Source: Pectinatus haikarae
GTDB taxonomy: Bacteria; Bacillota; Negativicutes; Selenomonadales; Selenomonadaceae
Direction: 5' to 3'
Assembly (NCBI RefSeq): GCF_015732185.1
Contig: NZ_WIQM01000014.1
Location: forward strand, 62,001 to 126,000
DNA: 64,000 nt
In this document: piece by piece, positions 26,714 through 36,148 of the stretch
How the letters are laid out: each line of letters begins with the position of its first letter
Numbering within the stretch: the stretch's first letter is position 1
Notes under the pieces: model-generated
What the model was told of the DNA's origin: nothing
The model's input: only the letters and a program-made list of their open reading frames with translations
Database searches by the model: none
Program-made: the position numbers and the translations under genes

Positions 26714-26727
26714 CTCTATTTTAATTA
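26701..26727 (-). promoter_or_regulatory. Sigma-28 promoter of flgM
   Basis: TAAT-N15-GCCGATAT on the minus strand (-35 at 26727-26724, -10 at 26708-26701). The -10 lies inside the upstream arm of the terminator. Initiation about 7 nt later would begin within the loop, so these transcripts lack half of the stem and escape termination. Confidence 0.7.
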
Positions 26728-26813
26728 AGGCACATTTTTTAAGGAATACAACGCTTTTTCTAAACAATTCTGTCGTTTACTGCGATTTTCATGCTCTTGA
26801 ACAGGTTCTTATT

Positions 26814-27221
26814 TTATTTAAGGTACATACCGCGGCTTTTCAAAACGCCCTTATCCTTTTTAACTGCTTGTTTTTTCTGGTTTATAGCGTCACTCATCCG
26901 TTTCACATCAGCCTGCAGCTCCTGCGAACATTTGTGACAATAACGCCCTTCCTTTATCATAGTACCGCACCGTTCACACGGATAGCTGATATCTCCCTTG
27001 CCTATAAATCTGCCGGCACGCAGCATACGCATTATGGTTCTTTCCTTTATGCCCGTATCTTCATATATTTGTTTTATTGTACTGCCCGGATTATCACGCA
27101 AATAACTGCAAACAACAATTTCATTCTGCTCTTCCTTGCGCAGACAGTCATTGCACATGCCGGCTCCCGTATCAATGAATATTTTTCCGCATTCAGGACA
27201 ATTTTTCATTTTATTAGCCAT
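26814..27221 (-). CDS. yvyF: YvyF-like flagellar operon protein (TIGR03826 type)
   Basis: The product is 135 aa. An N-terminal zinc ribbon (CPECGKIF...CNDCLR), a helix-turn-helix-like middle (GSTIKQIYEDTGIKERTIMR) and a second ribbon (CERCG...CHKCS) match the B. subtilis yvyF product. Function is not established. It lies between comF and flgM as in Bacillus. A sigma-A promoter lies 37 nt upstream and GGAGGAAAA precedes the ATG. Confidence 0.85.
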   Translation of the reverse strand: MANKMKNCPECGKIFIDTGAGMCNDCLRKEEQNEIVVCSYLRDNPGSTIKQIYEDTGIKERTIMRMLRAGRFIGKGDISYPCERCGTMIKEGRYCHKCSQELQADVKRMSDAINQKKQAVKKDKGVLKSRGMYLK

Positions 27222-27257
27222 GGTCTTTTCCTCCTTCTATCAACCATTATTGCTATT

Positions 27258-27286
27258 ATTATAACTTAGACAATAAAATTTAACAA
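27258..27286 (-). promoter_or_regulatory. Sigma-A promoter of yvyF
   Basis: TTGTTA-N17-TATAAT on the minus strand. The -10 is a perfect consensus. The predicted start is about 30 nt before the yvyF ATG. Confidence 0.7.
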
Positions 27287-27346
27287 TCAATATTTTAACC
27301 ACAGCACTAACCCGCTTCCGTACAAAAGCAGTTATTTCAATAATAT

Positions 27347-27994
27347 TCAGGCATCACTGGCAAGAACAAGTCCGTACACCGCAGCAGCCCCTTTGGAACG
27401 CAAATGGCGGGCGCACGATTCCATTGTTGCGCCTGTAGTATAAATATCATCAAGCAGTAAAAAAACTTTTCCGGCGGCATTAAAATTTGTTTTCAGAGAA
27501 AAAGTATTTTGCATATTCTGGAATCTTTCCGTTCTGCTTAATTTATACTGTCGCTGCGTAAAATATGTCCGTTCAAGACAATCGACAAAATCTTTGCTGT
27601 TTTCGGCAATCCATTTTTTAAATATAAGTTCAGTTTGATTAAAGCCTCTCTGCTCCATCCTTTTTTTATGCAGGGGGACACAAACTGTTATATATTCACA
27701 TGCAGGCAGCCGCAGAGATATTGTGGCTGCTGTTATATATTTATGTATGCTGCGCAATGCGCTCATTTTACCATTATATTTCAGATTTATTATCAGCCTG
27801 CGCATTGTCCCGTGATATCTTCCCAATGCCCAGACTTTTTCAAGAACAGAATCCGGCGGCAGTGCCACCGGATGTACCTGCACTGCCTTTTGCATACATG
27901 GCAGACACCAGTCGCCTTCGTGTTTCACATAGCTGCGGCATGACGGACAGCGCGGCGGATAAAGAAATTCCATAAACAAATCAAATATATGCAT
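27347..27994 (-). CDS. comFC: ComF family phosphoribosyltransferase-like protein
   Basis: The product is 215 aa. An N-terminal zinc finger (CPSCRSYVKHEGDWCLPC) is followed by a PRTase fold ending in the PRPP-loop motif FLLLDDIYTTGATMESCARH. ComFC proteins help single-stranded DNA enter recombination during natural transformation. Here, as in Bacillus, it precedes yvyF-flgM. The neighbour upstream is recD2, 18 nt away, so the two are probably co-transcribed. Confidence 0.92.
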   Translation of the reverse strand: MHIFDLFMEFLYPPRCPSCRSYVKHEGDWCLPCMQKAVQVHPVALPPDSVLEKVWALGRYHGTMRRLIINLKYNGKMSALRSIHKYITAATISLRLPACEYITVCVPLHKKRMEQRGFNQTELIFKKWIAENSKDFVDCLERTYFTQRQYKLSRTERFQNMQNTFSLKTNFNAAGKVFLLLDDIYTTGATMESCARHLRSKGAAAVYGLVLASDA

Positions 27995-28012
27995 ATTATT
28001 TCTGCCTCGTCA

Positions 28013-30172
28013 TCAGCTGATCCCTTGTGTCAAACGTTCTGCCAGCAGTGTATATCTTTTTTGTGTGCGATTATTTTGAATTGCTGTGTATAGGGCTTTT
28101 TTGGAGCCAAGCAATATTACTTTTTCCTTTGCTCTGGTAACCGCTGTATACAAAAGATTGCGCTGCAGCATAATAAAATGTCCCGTTGTCAGCGGCAGGA
28201 CAACAACTTTGTATTCGCTTCCCTGGCTTTTGTGAACACTCATGGCATAAGCAAGCATCAGTTGATTTACTTCAGCCGGCTGATAATCAACATTATTTTC
28301 CCCGAAATTGACCGTTATCTTCTGAGGTGATATTTCTTGCACGAAGCCTATATCGCCGTTGAAAATATTTTTTTCATAATTATTCTTTATCTGCATTACC
28401 TTATCGCCGACACGAAAGGTCTGGGCAGCTGTCTTATATTCTTTTTTTTCCGTTTTGGCGCAATTGAGTGCTTCCTGAAGTAATTTATTCAAATTGCTGA
28501 CACCGCATGCAAGCCGATGCATGGGAGAGAGAACCTGTACATCCGCCAGCGGATCAAATCCCGCAGTAACCAGCTCTTTTCTGCACAGAGCGACTATTCT
28601 GTCAGCCGCTTCTTCATCATTGTCTATTTCCAGAAATGAAAAATCGCTGTTTGAACTGCAGTCCGGCATTCTGCCCGCATTTATTGCGTGTGCATTATGA
28701 ATGATCATACTCTCTTGTGCCTGTCGAAAAACTTCATCAAGTTTCAAGGAAGAAACGGCACCGGAGCGCAGTATATCTTTGAGCACAGCCCCCGGTCCGA
28801 CTGCCGGAAGCTGATCGACATCCCCTACAAGGACGACGCGGCAGCCGCTGGGAACGGCATTGAGAAAATGCTGCATGAGTACTATATCGACCATTGATAC
28901 TTCATCAATGATTATCGCATCTGCCTCAAGGGGTTCATCACTGTCCCTGCCAAAAGCAGAATCCGCATCAGACCTTATACCTGTGGCTTCAAGGAGACGA
29001 TGAATCGTACCGGCGCTCTGCCCGGTGGCTTCTGTCAAACGTTTAGCTGCCCGTCCTGTCGGTGCGCCAAGCAGCACTTTCAAACCAAAGTGCTGCAAAA
29101 CAAAAAGTATCCCCTGAATAATTGTTGTCTTGCCTGTCCCCGGTCCTCCTGTCAGTACAAAGACCCCATTTTTTAACACAGCCTCTATAGCTTCTCTTTG
29201 TTTTTGAGCCAGATTTATATTGCTGCTCTTTTCCCACTCAGCTGTCATTTTAGCCGCATTTTCCAAAGGAAGAGGTTCTGCATTGTTATTCAATTCCAAA
29301 ATTTTTCTGGCTGTCTGTTTTTCCGCAAAATAAAGATACGGCGGATAGATCAGCTGTTCGCCGCCCACATATTCAGTATAAAGCCTGTCATTTTCAATTT
29401 CTTTTTTCAGCTTTGCATAAATACTTTCTCTGTCTATATTCAAAAGCCTTGCCGTCTTATTAATGACGATTTCCTCAGGTACGCAGCAATGACCGCTGGC
29501 AGCTGTCTGCAAAAGGGCAAAATCTATCCCTGCTTCTATCCTGCTGTCGGCATTTTTTTCCACTCCCATCTGCGCGGCTACCTGATCTGCCGTCAGGAAA
29601 CCAATACCTTCTATATCATGGGCAAGACGATACGGATCATTTTCCATTATTTCAACGGAAAATGATCCGTATTCCTGAAATATGCGCCCGGCATAAGTGG
29701 AAGAAAGCCCGTGTGTTTCCAGCCATATCATTACATCACGCAGCTCTCCCTGCTCATTATATGCCTGAAAGATTTTTTGTGCCGTTTTCTTGCCTATGCC
29801 GCTTACTTCACAAAGCCTGCCGGATTCTTTTTCTATGATCTGCAATGTGTCCTTGCCAAATTTGCTGACAATACGTTTAGCCATAGCCGGTCCTATACCT
29901 GCCAAAGCACCTGAAGCTAAAAATCTTTCTATTCCATCAGCACTGTCAGGCGCCGTAGTTTCCATCTTATCCGCCTTAAATTGCTGTCCGAATCTAGGAT
30001 GAACTATCCATTTCCCTTCCACACATACATTTTGCCCGACCAAAGGTGCCGGAAAATTGCAGGTAACCGTAATTAAAGCATTCTGCTGTTCCGGCTTCAG
30101 ACGAAATACACTGAAACTGCTGTCCGTACTGGCGAATATGACCGCCTGTATGCTGCCCTCAATTTTTTCCAT
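28013..30172 (-). CDS. recD2: RecD2-type ATP-dependent DNA helicase
   Basis: The product is about 719 aa. An N-terminal domain with helix-hairpin-helix motifs (GIGPAMAKRIVSKFGKDTLQ, VSGIGKKTAQKIFQAY) precedes a superfamily 1B helicase: Walker A GGPGTGKTT, Walker B IIIDEVSMVD, QLPAVGPG, and YAMSVHKSQGSEY near the C-terminus. It acts 5'-3' on DNA in repair. ATG 30172 (AGGT 9 nt upstream) is preferred over TTG 30196. It lies 27 nt after the ABC-F gene. Confidence 0.95.
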   Translation of the reverse strand: MEKIEGSIQAVIFASTDSSFSVFRLKPEQQNALITVTCNFPAPLVGQNVCVEGKWIVHPRFGQQFKADKMETTAPDSADGIERFLASGALAGIGPAMAKRIVSKFGKDTLQIIEKESGRLCEVSGIGKKTAQKIFQAYNEQGELRDVMIWLETHGLSSTYAGRIFQEYGSFSVEIMENDPYRLAHDIEGIGFLTADQVAAQMGVEKNADSRIEAGIDFALLQTAASGHCCVPEEIVINKTARLLNIDRESIYAKLKKEIENDRLYTEYVGGEQLIYPPYLYFAEKQTARKILELNNNAEPLPLENAAKMTAEWEKSSNINLAQKQREAIEAVLKNGVFVLTGGPGTGKTTIIQGILFVLQHFGLKVLLGAPTGRAAKRLTEATGQSAGTIHRLLEATGIRSDADSAFGRDSDEPLEADAIIIDEVSMVDIVLMQHFLNAVPSGCRVVLVGDVDQLPAVGPGAVLKDILRSGAVSSLKLDEVFRQAQESMIIHNAHAINAGRMPDCSSNSDFSFLEIDNDEEAADRIVALCRKELVTAGFDPLADVQVLSPMHRLACGVSNLNKLLQEALNCAKTEKKEYKTAAQTFRVGDKVMQIKNNYEKNIFNGDIGFVQEISPQKITVNFGENNVDYQPAEVNQLMLAYAMSVHKSQGSEYKVVVLPLTTGHFIMLQRNLLYTAVTRAKEKVILLGSKKALYTAIQNNRTQKRYTLLAERLTQGIS

Positions 30173-30199
30173 AAATTTTACCTGCCCGTACTGCAATCT

Positions 30200-32101
30200 T
30201 TATTGCATGAGCTTATCCCATTCCTCATACTTTTTATCTATTTCCTCTTGTTTACCGGCATAAGTTTTTGCTATTTCTTCACTTTTCTGCGGATCCTGCT
30301 GAAAGGACGGATCATTCATATCATGTTCCAGCAATTTGAGTTCGGCTTCGAGCATAGCAATTTCCGCCTCACATTTTTTCATGAGCTGCTCTTTTCTGTC
30401 TTCGTTGAAAATAACAGTTTTTTTATTCTTTGCCGGCAGGCTTTTTTCTTTTATAACATGCTGGTGTTCTTTTTTCACCGGAAGCTGTTTTTCTTTCTCG
30501 GGTGGATTTTCCAGTAATTTTTTCTGACGATAATAACTGTAATTACCATCATATTGATTCAGCTTTCCGTTTTCCATTTCATAAGTACAATTTGTAACTT
30601 TATCCAAAAAATACCTATCATGAGAAATGACAAGGAAGGTCCCCGGAAAGGTCATCAATGCATTTTCTACTGCCTCTCTGGCAGGTATATCCAGATGATT
30701 TGTCGGTTCATCCAATATTATAAAATTAGCCCCGTCCATCATCAGTTTTAATAATGCCAAGCGTGATTTTTCCCCGCCGGACAATTCTGCCACTATTTTA
30801 TAAACATTGTCACCACTGAATAAAAATGCCCCTAAATAATTTCGTGCCTGTTCATCGGCAATTCCATAATTATATGTAATTTCCGCCAATACTGTATTTT
30901 GACCGTTGAGCTCCTCATGATGCTGCGAAAAATATCCTATTTTAACACGGCTGCCAATTTTTATTCTTCCGCTGCCAGCTTCAAGTTCACCGACTATTAA
31001 TTTGAGCAGTGTCGTCTTACCAGCACCATTCGGACCGACAAGCGCGATGCCGTCACCCTTGCGCACCGTCATTGTCAAATTTTCACAAATAACTGACGCT
31101 CCAAAGGAAAAAGAAAGTTCTTCTATTTCCAGTACTTTCTGAGCACATTCCATTGGCGGATTAAAAAGAAAATAATTAAATCCGGCAGGATCAGGAGGAA
31201 GAATGATCCTTTCCAGTCTTTTCAGCTGTTTTTCTCTGCCGCGCGCTTGTTTTGATTTTATACCGGCTTTATATTTACGGATATATTCTTCCGTTTTTTT
31301 TATATGATCCTGTTGTTTAACGAAAGCAGATTCCAAAGCGGCACGCCGGTCTGTTCTCACCCTCATGGCCTTTGTATAATTTCCGTCGTAAATATCTATT
31401 TTTTGATCAATCAATTCGATTATGGACGTAGTCACTCTGTCAAGAAAAAAACGGTCATGTGATATCATCAATATACCGCCTTTATAATTACGCAGAAACT
31501 CTTCCAGCCACTCTATCATCCCAACATCCAAATGATTTGTCGGTTCATCAAGAAAAAGAAAATCCGGTTCGCGTAAAAGAGCTTTAGCAAGACATATACG
31601 AGTCTTCTGTCCGCCGGAAAAATCCTGCGGTGATTTTAAAAAATCAATTTCACCGAAACCAAGTCCAAAAGCTATACGGCGAATTTTATTTTCATATTCA
31701 TAGCCGCCAAGGCGTTCAAATTCCTCAGAAACCTTTGCATACTCGTGCATTATATCATCTGTCTTTTTTTGTGACCCGCTTTGTGCTGCTGCTTCTTCTA
31801 AAGATTTTTTTCTATCCGCCAGCTCCAGCAGATCAGCAAATGCAGTGAGCAGCTCCTCATGCAGCGTACTGCCTGTAAATACAGCCTGCTGCTCAACATA
31901 GCCAATCCTGTCTGCCGTATCTATCTTTACCTTGCCGCTGTCGTATTCTTCTCTATCCATAATACAGTTCATCAATGTCGTTTTTCCCGCACCGTTAGCA
32001 CCTATAAGACCAATTTTGTTTTCTCTGTCTATATCAAAAGAAACACCACTGAATAATGCTCTTATTCCATATGATTTTGCAATATTTTCAACACGCAGCA
32101 A
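30200..32101 (-). CDS. ABC-F family ATPase
   Basis: The product is about 633 aa with two ABC domains and no membrane segments: Walker A GANGAGKTT with signature SGGQKTR, then GPNGAGKTT with signature LSGGEKSR; both have LDEPTNHLD. An arm/linker separates them, and a charged coiled-coil follows at the C-terminus (QLMKKCEAEIAMLEAELKLL). ABC-F proteins of this layout act on the ribosome; the subtype is close to YdiF/Uup but not certain. TTG 32101 with GGAG 8 nt upstream is chosen as start. Confidence 0.9.
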   Translation of the reverse strand: MLRVENIAKSYGIRALFSGVSFDIDRENKIGLIGANGAGKTTLMNCIMDREEYDSGKVKIDTADRIGYVEQQAVFTGSTLHEELLTAFADLLELADRKKSLEEAAAQSGSQKKTDDIMHEYAKVSEEFERLGGYEYENKIRRIAFGLGFGEIDFLKSPQDFSGGQKTRICLAKALLREPDFLFLDEPTNHLDVGMIEWLEEFLRNYKGGILMISHDRFFLDRVTTSIIELIDQKIDIYDGNYTKAMRVRTDRRAALESAFVKQQDHIKKTEEYIRKYKAGIKSKQARGREKQLKRLERIILPPDPAGFNYFLFNPPMECAQKVLEIEELSFSFGASVICENLTMTVRKGDGIALVGPNGAGKTTLLKLIVGELEAGSGRIKIGSRVKIGYFSQHHEELNGQNTVLAEITYNYGIADEQARNYLGAFLFSGDNVYKIVAELSGGEKSRLALLKLMMDGANFIILDEPTNHLDIPAREAVENALMTFPGTFLVISHDRYFLDKVTNCTYEMENGKLNQYDGNYSYYRQKKLLENPPEKEKQLPVKKEHQHVIKEKSLPAKNKKTVIFNEDRKEQLMKKCEAEIAMLEAELKLLEHDMNDPSFQQDPQKSEEIAKTYAGKQEEIDKKYEEWDKLMQ

Positions 32102-32168
32102 GCTCAATTCTCCACATCCCAATTATATATTTATCTGGCAGTCAATCCGTGCATCTTTTATCCTGAAG

Positions 32169-33482
32169 CTATTTCCTAAAATCTCTGCCAATGGTCAGTA
32201 CAGCCTGTTTTGTCCCGCTGCCCGTCATTATAACACAGGGAAAGGGCATACCGTAAAAAAGACTGACAGCATCATCATTTGTCATTATTTTCGTGTTTTC
32301 ATTAGAAGATGTACGTCCCGTTTCTACGCTTGATATCTTAAATCCTTTACGCATCAATGTATCTGCCGCTGCTGCACCTGCTCCGTTTATACCACTTGAA
32401 TTAATCACCATAACAGTGATATCCTGCGGTTTTACCGGTATTGTCTTTTTTTCAGCCGAATCGGCATTATCTGCACTGTTTTCATCACTTTTTTTATTTA
32501 AATCCTCATTCAATACTTTCAGCCCTTTAGGCAGGGATTTTTCATATTCCGCAGCAGTTTCATCTGCATTCCGCTGCATCTGCTCTGTCACATTCAATGC
32601 CAGTGTCTCTGCTATATTCTGCCGCAATACTTTTATATCAGGAAGCCAATAGCTGATATCATCTATATAGGCAGGTTTTCCCGGGAGCATGGATGAATTT
32701 ATCTGTCTGTCCTTCATTCCCGGAAGCATACCGGCAAATTTGAGCATATAGGCAAAAGACATATCTGTTTTTACTGTCGCGCTCACTTCCTTTATTATTT
32801 CAGGTAATTTGGGCAGTATGGACGGAGTCAATATCTTTTCCAGAACAGCCTTTATGAAATGCTGCTGTCTGGTAATTCTGCCGATATCACCTTCCCCGTC
32901 TCGAAACCGAACATATTCTATTGCTTTTTTGCCGTCCATATGCTGCATCCCAGGATAAAGATCTATATGAAGACCGCCATTATCATCCCACGGGTCATTA
33001 TAATACATTCTTTTTTCCACATCGATATCCACGCCGCCTATGGCATCAATGATATTTTCAAATGATTTTATATCTATAAGCACATAGTAGTCAATCGGCA
33101 CGCCAAGCAGATTCTGCACGGCATCCCTGCTGAGCTCGTGGCCGCCGTAAGCATAAGCATGGTTGATCTTATCATATTTATATCCTTTTATTTGCACTCT
33201 GGTATCACGCGGTATCGACATTACAGAGACATTGTCATTTTTCGTATCCACATTGAATATCATCATGGTATCGCTTCTGCCAACATCATCAGCACGGCTA
33301 TCAATCCCCATTACCATGATTGTATATTTATCCTCAGAAGAAAAAGCTTTTTCGCCTTGTTTCTGTGACGCATTTTTCGAAAAACTGTAGGCCATTGCTG
33401 TAGCAGCAAAAACTAAAAATATCATACCTATTATAATAATACGCTTATAGCTTCTTTTATATTTTACTTTTTGGGGTTCCAC
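32169..33482 (-). CDS. LytR-CpsA-Psr family cell-wall glycopolymer ligase
   Basis: The product is 437 aa. A short cytoplasmic basic stretch, one membrane anchor (IIIIGMIFLVFAATAMAY, about 15-32), the LCP catalytic domain (MVMGIDSR, GRSDTMMIFNVD, SIPRDTRV, YVRFRDGEGDIGRITRQQ) and a C-terminal LytR_C domain (VMVINSSGINGAG). LCP enzymes move lipid-linked polymers to peptidoglycan or other acceptors. GTG 33482 has GGAGA 8 nt upstream. It has its own promoter in the divergent region. Confidence 0.92.
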   Translation of the reverse strand: MEPQKVKYKRSYKRIIIIGMIFLVFAATAMAYSFSKNASQKQGEKAFSSEDKYTIMVMGIDSRADDVGRSDTMMIFNVDTKNDNVSVMSIPRDTRVQIKGYKYDKINHAYAYGGHELSRDAVQNLLGVPIDYYVLIDIKSFENIIDAIGGVDIDVEKRMYYNDPWDDNGGLHIDLYPGMQHMDGKKAIEYVRFRDGEGDIGRITRQQHFIKAVLEKILTPSILPKLPEIIKEVSATVKTDMSFAYMLKFAGMLPGMKDRQINSSMLPGKPAYIDDISYWLPDIKVLRQNIAETLALNVTEQMQRNADETAAEYEKSLPKGLKVLNEDLNKKSDENSADNADSAEKKTIPVKPQDITVMVINSSGINGAGAAAADTLMRKGFKISSVETGRTSSNENTKIMTNDDAVSLFYGMPFPCVIMTGSGTKQAVLTIGRDFRK

Positions 33483-33544
33483 TTTTACGTCTCCATAAAT
33501 TATTTACTAAAAACAATGCTTTGCCTATGCTGCATATGGTTTTT

Positions 33545-33573
33545 AGTATAACAAAAAATTTTGCTATTTTCAA
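33545..33573 (-). promoter_or_regulatory. Sigma-A promoter of the LCP gene
   Basis: TTGAAA-N17-TATACT on the minus strand, about 63 nt before the GTG start. Confidence 0.7.
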
Positions 33574-33639
33574 TTTTATTACAAGCTTATTCATTTATAC
33601 CGTATAGACCATTAGAGCAGAGGGAAGAATTCACCATTA

Positions 33640-33668
33640 TTGCTAATCAATCCGTTTTATTGTAGAAT
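33640..33668 (+). promoter_or_regulatory. Sigma-A promoter of the Cof-type phosphatase
   Basis: TTGCTA-N17-TAGAAT, about 40 nt before the ATG; divergent from the LCP promoter. Confidence 0.55.
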
Positions 33669-33709
33669 ATTACATATATTTATATTTATTTGTGAAAGGA
33701 TTAATATTA

Positions 33710-34531
33710 ATGGCAGTAAAGTTGATTGCTCTGGATATGGACGGTACCACGCTCAATGATGAACAGACAATATCTGACCAAAATCGTGCGGCAATAAATG
33801 AAGCTCTTAAAAGAGGCATAACGGTAACTGTCTGCACAGGACGCAGCAACACTGAATTAGCACCGATCATGGCTCTTCTCCCCGAACTGCGTTATTTCAT
33901 AAACGGCAACGGCTGCAAAATTTATGACAAAAAGCTGGATAAAATTATATTATCCGATCCGCTGACATTTTCAGCTGCCAACACTATTTACAGAATAGTC
34001 CGCGAGTATCCTGTAATGCTTGAGGTATATACAAACAATCAGATTTATACCTCCCAATCCTGCTACGATCATGCTGCAAAATATGTGCCGGATCATTTTG
34101 TACAGCTCGTCCTCGATACTCGTACACCACTGGAAAATTTAAAAGCTCTTTTCCGGCCTGAATGGCAAAAATTGATTTATAAAATGAATATCTTTTATAA
34201 TAATGCAGAAAATTTTGAAGCCATTCGTGAAAGATGCAAGGGTCTGCCGGCAGAAATGACAGGTTCTTCTGATGCCAACCTCGAATTCAACAGTCTGACC
34301 GCGACTAAAGGAAACGCAGTGCACATGCTTGCCAGCACTCTGAGCATCACTGCAGATGAAGTTATGGCTATAGGCGACGGAAGCAATGATATCTCTATGC
34401 TGAAATATGCCGGTTATTCGGTATCTATGGAAAATGCTATCACTGATGCAAAAAAAGCCGCCAAATATCAAACTTTGAATAATAATGAACATGGTGTGGC
34501 TGCCGCTATTAAAAAATATGCTCTTCTCTGA
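33710..34531 (+). CDS. Cof-type HAD hydrolase
   Basis: The product is 273 aa. HAD motif I LIALDMDGTTLN, motif II VTVCTGRS, K in the SLTATKGNAV segment, and motif IV AIGDGSNDISMLKYAG place it in the Cof/IIB subfamily, which dephosphorylates sugar phosphates and related metabolites. Substrate cannot be told from sequence. ATG 33710 with AAAGGA 9 nt upstream is preferred to GTG 33692. Confidence 0.93.
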   Translation: MAVKLIALDMDGTTLNDEQTISDQNRAAINEALKRGITVTVCTGRSNTELAPIMALLPELRYFINGNGCKIYDKKLDKIILSDPLTFSAANTIYRIVREYPVMLEVYTNNQIYTSQSCYDHAAKYVPDHFVQLVLDTRTPLENLKALFRPEWQKLIYKMNIFYNNAENFEAIRERCKGLPAEMTGSSDANLEFNSLTATKGNAVHMLASTLSITADEVMAIGDGSNDISMLKYAGYSVSMENAITDAKKAAKYQTLNNNEHGVAAAIKKYALL

Positions 34532-34603
34532 TATATCCGGTACGGACAGCCGAATATATCATCCGTTCATATTAGGCAGTCCGTATTGGAAAGGAAATGC
34601 CCT

Positions 34604-35995
34604 GTGAAATATACTATTATCCTCATAGTTTTGATCAATATCTTTATTTTATCGGGAGATGCGTACAGTTATAAGCAGCTTTATCCCGCTCTTGAAATAA
34701 CTACACATTACACTGAAGAAAACCCTGCTTCAGCAGCCCCGCTGCTGCGCTGGAACGAAAACACCGAGGCTGTTTACTATGAGCTTGAAGTTTTTGATAA
34801 AATTCCTGATAGATTAAGTACAAATTCTGTTTCGGCAGAACATATCTATTTTACAAACCAGGTATTTGTAAATGCCTTCAATCTTCCAATCGCGGAAATC
34901 ACGGAAGGCTGTCATAAAAACCTATATTGGCGGGTACGGGCAATGGATTTTGACAACAAGCCTGTGACAAATTTTTCGGCATTGGAATTGCTTTATACTG
35001 ACGGTCATCCGTCAGAAATCAATTCACCGGTTACCAACACCAATTATAATCATGGCAACGGGTCCGTTCTTTTATATCCTGTTTATCAATGGATTCCCAA
35101 CGCAGGTGCTGTTAAATTTGAAGTAGAGGTCTTATCGGCTCCCCCGGAAAATCCTAATGGAACAGAGCCTTCAATGTATCGCATCTTTTCCAGCACTATA
35201 GACTTTTCCTGCGAGTATTACGATCCTCATTCGCGTATAGGTACCTATTATTGGCGGGTTCGCGGTATTGACAGCGATGGCCGGCCGATAGGAGTATATT
35301 CAAATGCAGAACGATTCAGTAATGAACCCTCCGCTGATTATCAGGTAGGCATTTTTGGTGACAGCATAAGCCACGGCGGCGGACATCTTTCTTACAGCCC
35401 CGCTGATTTTGAATTCAGCTATTCTTCCTATCTTAATTTTCCCTCAATAAATTTGTCGGAAAGCGGCGACACTATAGAAATGATGGTAAATCGTTTTGAT
35501 AAAGATGTTCTCCCTTTTGCCCCCAGATATTTGATCATTATGGGAGCGAGCAACAGCCTGCGTGCCGGTGTTTCCGCCGATAAAATAATAATCGGCCTGA
35601 AAATCCTTCAGCAGAAATGTCAGGAAAATGACATTCAGCCTATATTGCTGACATTGCCTACGATAAACCCGCATAATATAAATAAAATTTTTACGGAAAG
35701 CACATCATCAAACTGGCCGTATGAATTTAACAAAGTAAACAATTATATCCGTACACGTGTTCATATTGATACCGCTGCAGAATTCCCTGTCCCACCGGAA
35801 ATTCTGCCTACAGAATTTGCTCTTGACGGACTGCACCTTGATGATAACGGCAAGGCAATAATGGGACATACGATAAATGAAAATTGGAGCAATGTACTCG
35901 CACAGATCACTGAAGATAACGATGAAGACAAAGTAACCGTGACCGCAAAGGAAATGGAGCTTTTCAGAAGCATACCCGATGTATACGATCTATAA
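34604..35995 (+). CDS. Secreted SGNH/GDSL-like hydrolase with N-terminal beta domains
   Basis: The product is 463 aa. A signal peptide (KYTIILIVLINIFILSGDAY) is followed by two beta-sandwich-like repeats that share a YWRVRAMD/YWRVRGID signature (about 105 and 220), as in fibronectin III-like modules. The C-terminal part is an SGNH hydrolase: GDSISHGG holds the nucleophile, IIMGASNS the Asn block, and DGLHLDDNG the Asp-His pair. It probably deacylates an extracytoplasmic glycan or ester, but the substrate is unknown. GTG 34604 with AAGGA 8 nt upstream is the chosen start. Confidence 0.8.
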   Translation: MKYTIILIVLINIFILSGDAYSYKQLYPALEITTHYTEENPASAAPLLRWNENTEAVYYELEVFDKIPDRLSTNSVSAEHIYFTNQVFVNAFNLPIAEITEGCHKNLYWRVRAMDFDNKPVTNFSALELLYTDGHPSEINSPVTNTNYNHGNGSVLLYPVYQWIPNAGAVKFEVEVLSAPPENPNGTEPSMYRIFSSTIDFSCEYYDPHSRIGTYYWRVRGIDSDGRPIGVYSNAERFSNEPSADYQVGIFGDSISHGGGHLSYSPADFEFSYSSYLNFPSINLSESGDTIEMMVNRFDKDVLPFAPRYLIIMGASNSLRAGVSADKIIIGLKILQQKCQENDIQPILLTLPTINPHNINKIFTESTSSNWPYEFNKVNNYIRTRVHIDTAAEFPVPPEILPTEFALDGLHLDDNGKAIMGHTINENWSNVLAQITEDNDEDKVTVTAKEMELFRSIPDVYDL

Positions 35996-36084
35996 GCCAT
36001 ATTATAACTGTTTTCCGTTATTTCATAGAGCATACAGACACATAAATATTATTTCTGTGTCTGCACAAATACGGTTAATATTAA

Positions 36085-36113
36085 TTGTGTCTATTTTTTA
36101 CCAGTGATATAAT
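36085..36113 (+). promoter_or_regulatory. Extended -10 promoter of the flavodiiron gene
   Basis: TTGTGT-N17-TATAAT with TG one base before the -10 (TGATATAAT). It lies 35 nt before the ATG. Confidence 0.7.
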
Positions 36114-36148
36114 AATGGTAGATTATTTTTAGAAAGGCAGGGACTATT

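Noticed and set aside
29198-29665. 155-codon plus-strand frame
   Set aside because: Antisense shadow of recD2 with no independent support.
36035-36063. Hairpin CAGACACA/TGTGTCTG as terminator of the SGNH hydrolase gene
   Set aside because: The 8-bp stem is real, but no T-run follows, so I did not list it as a terminator.
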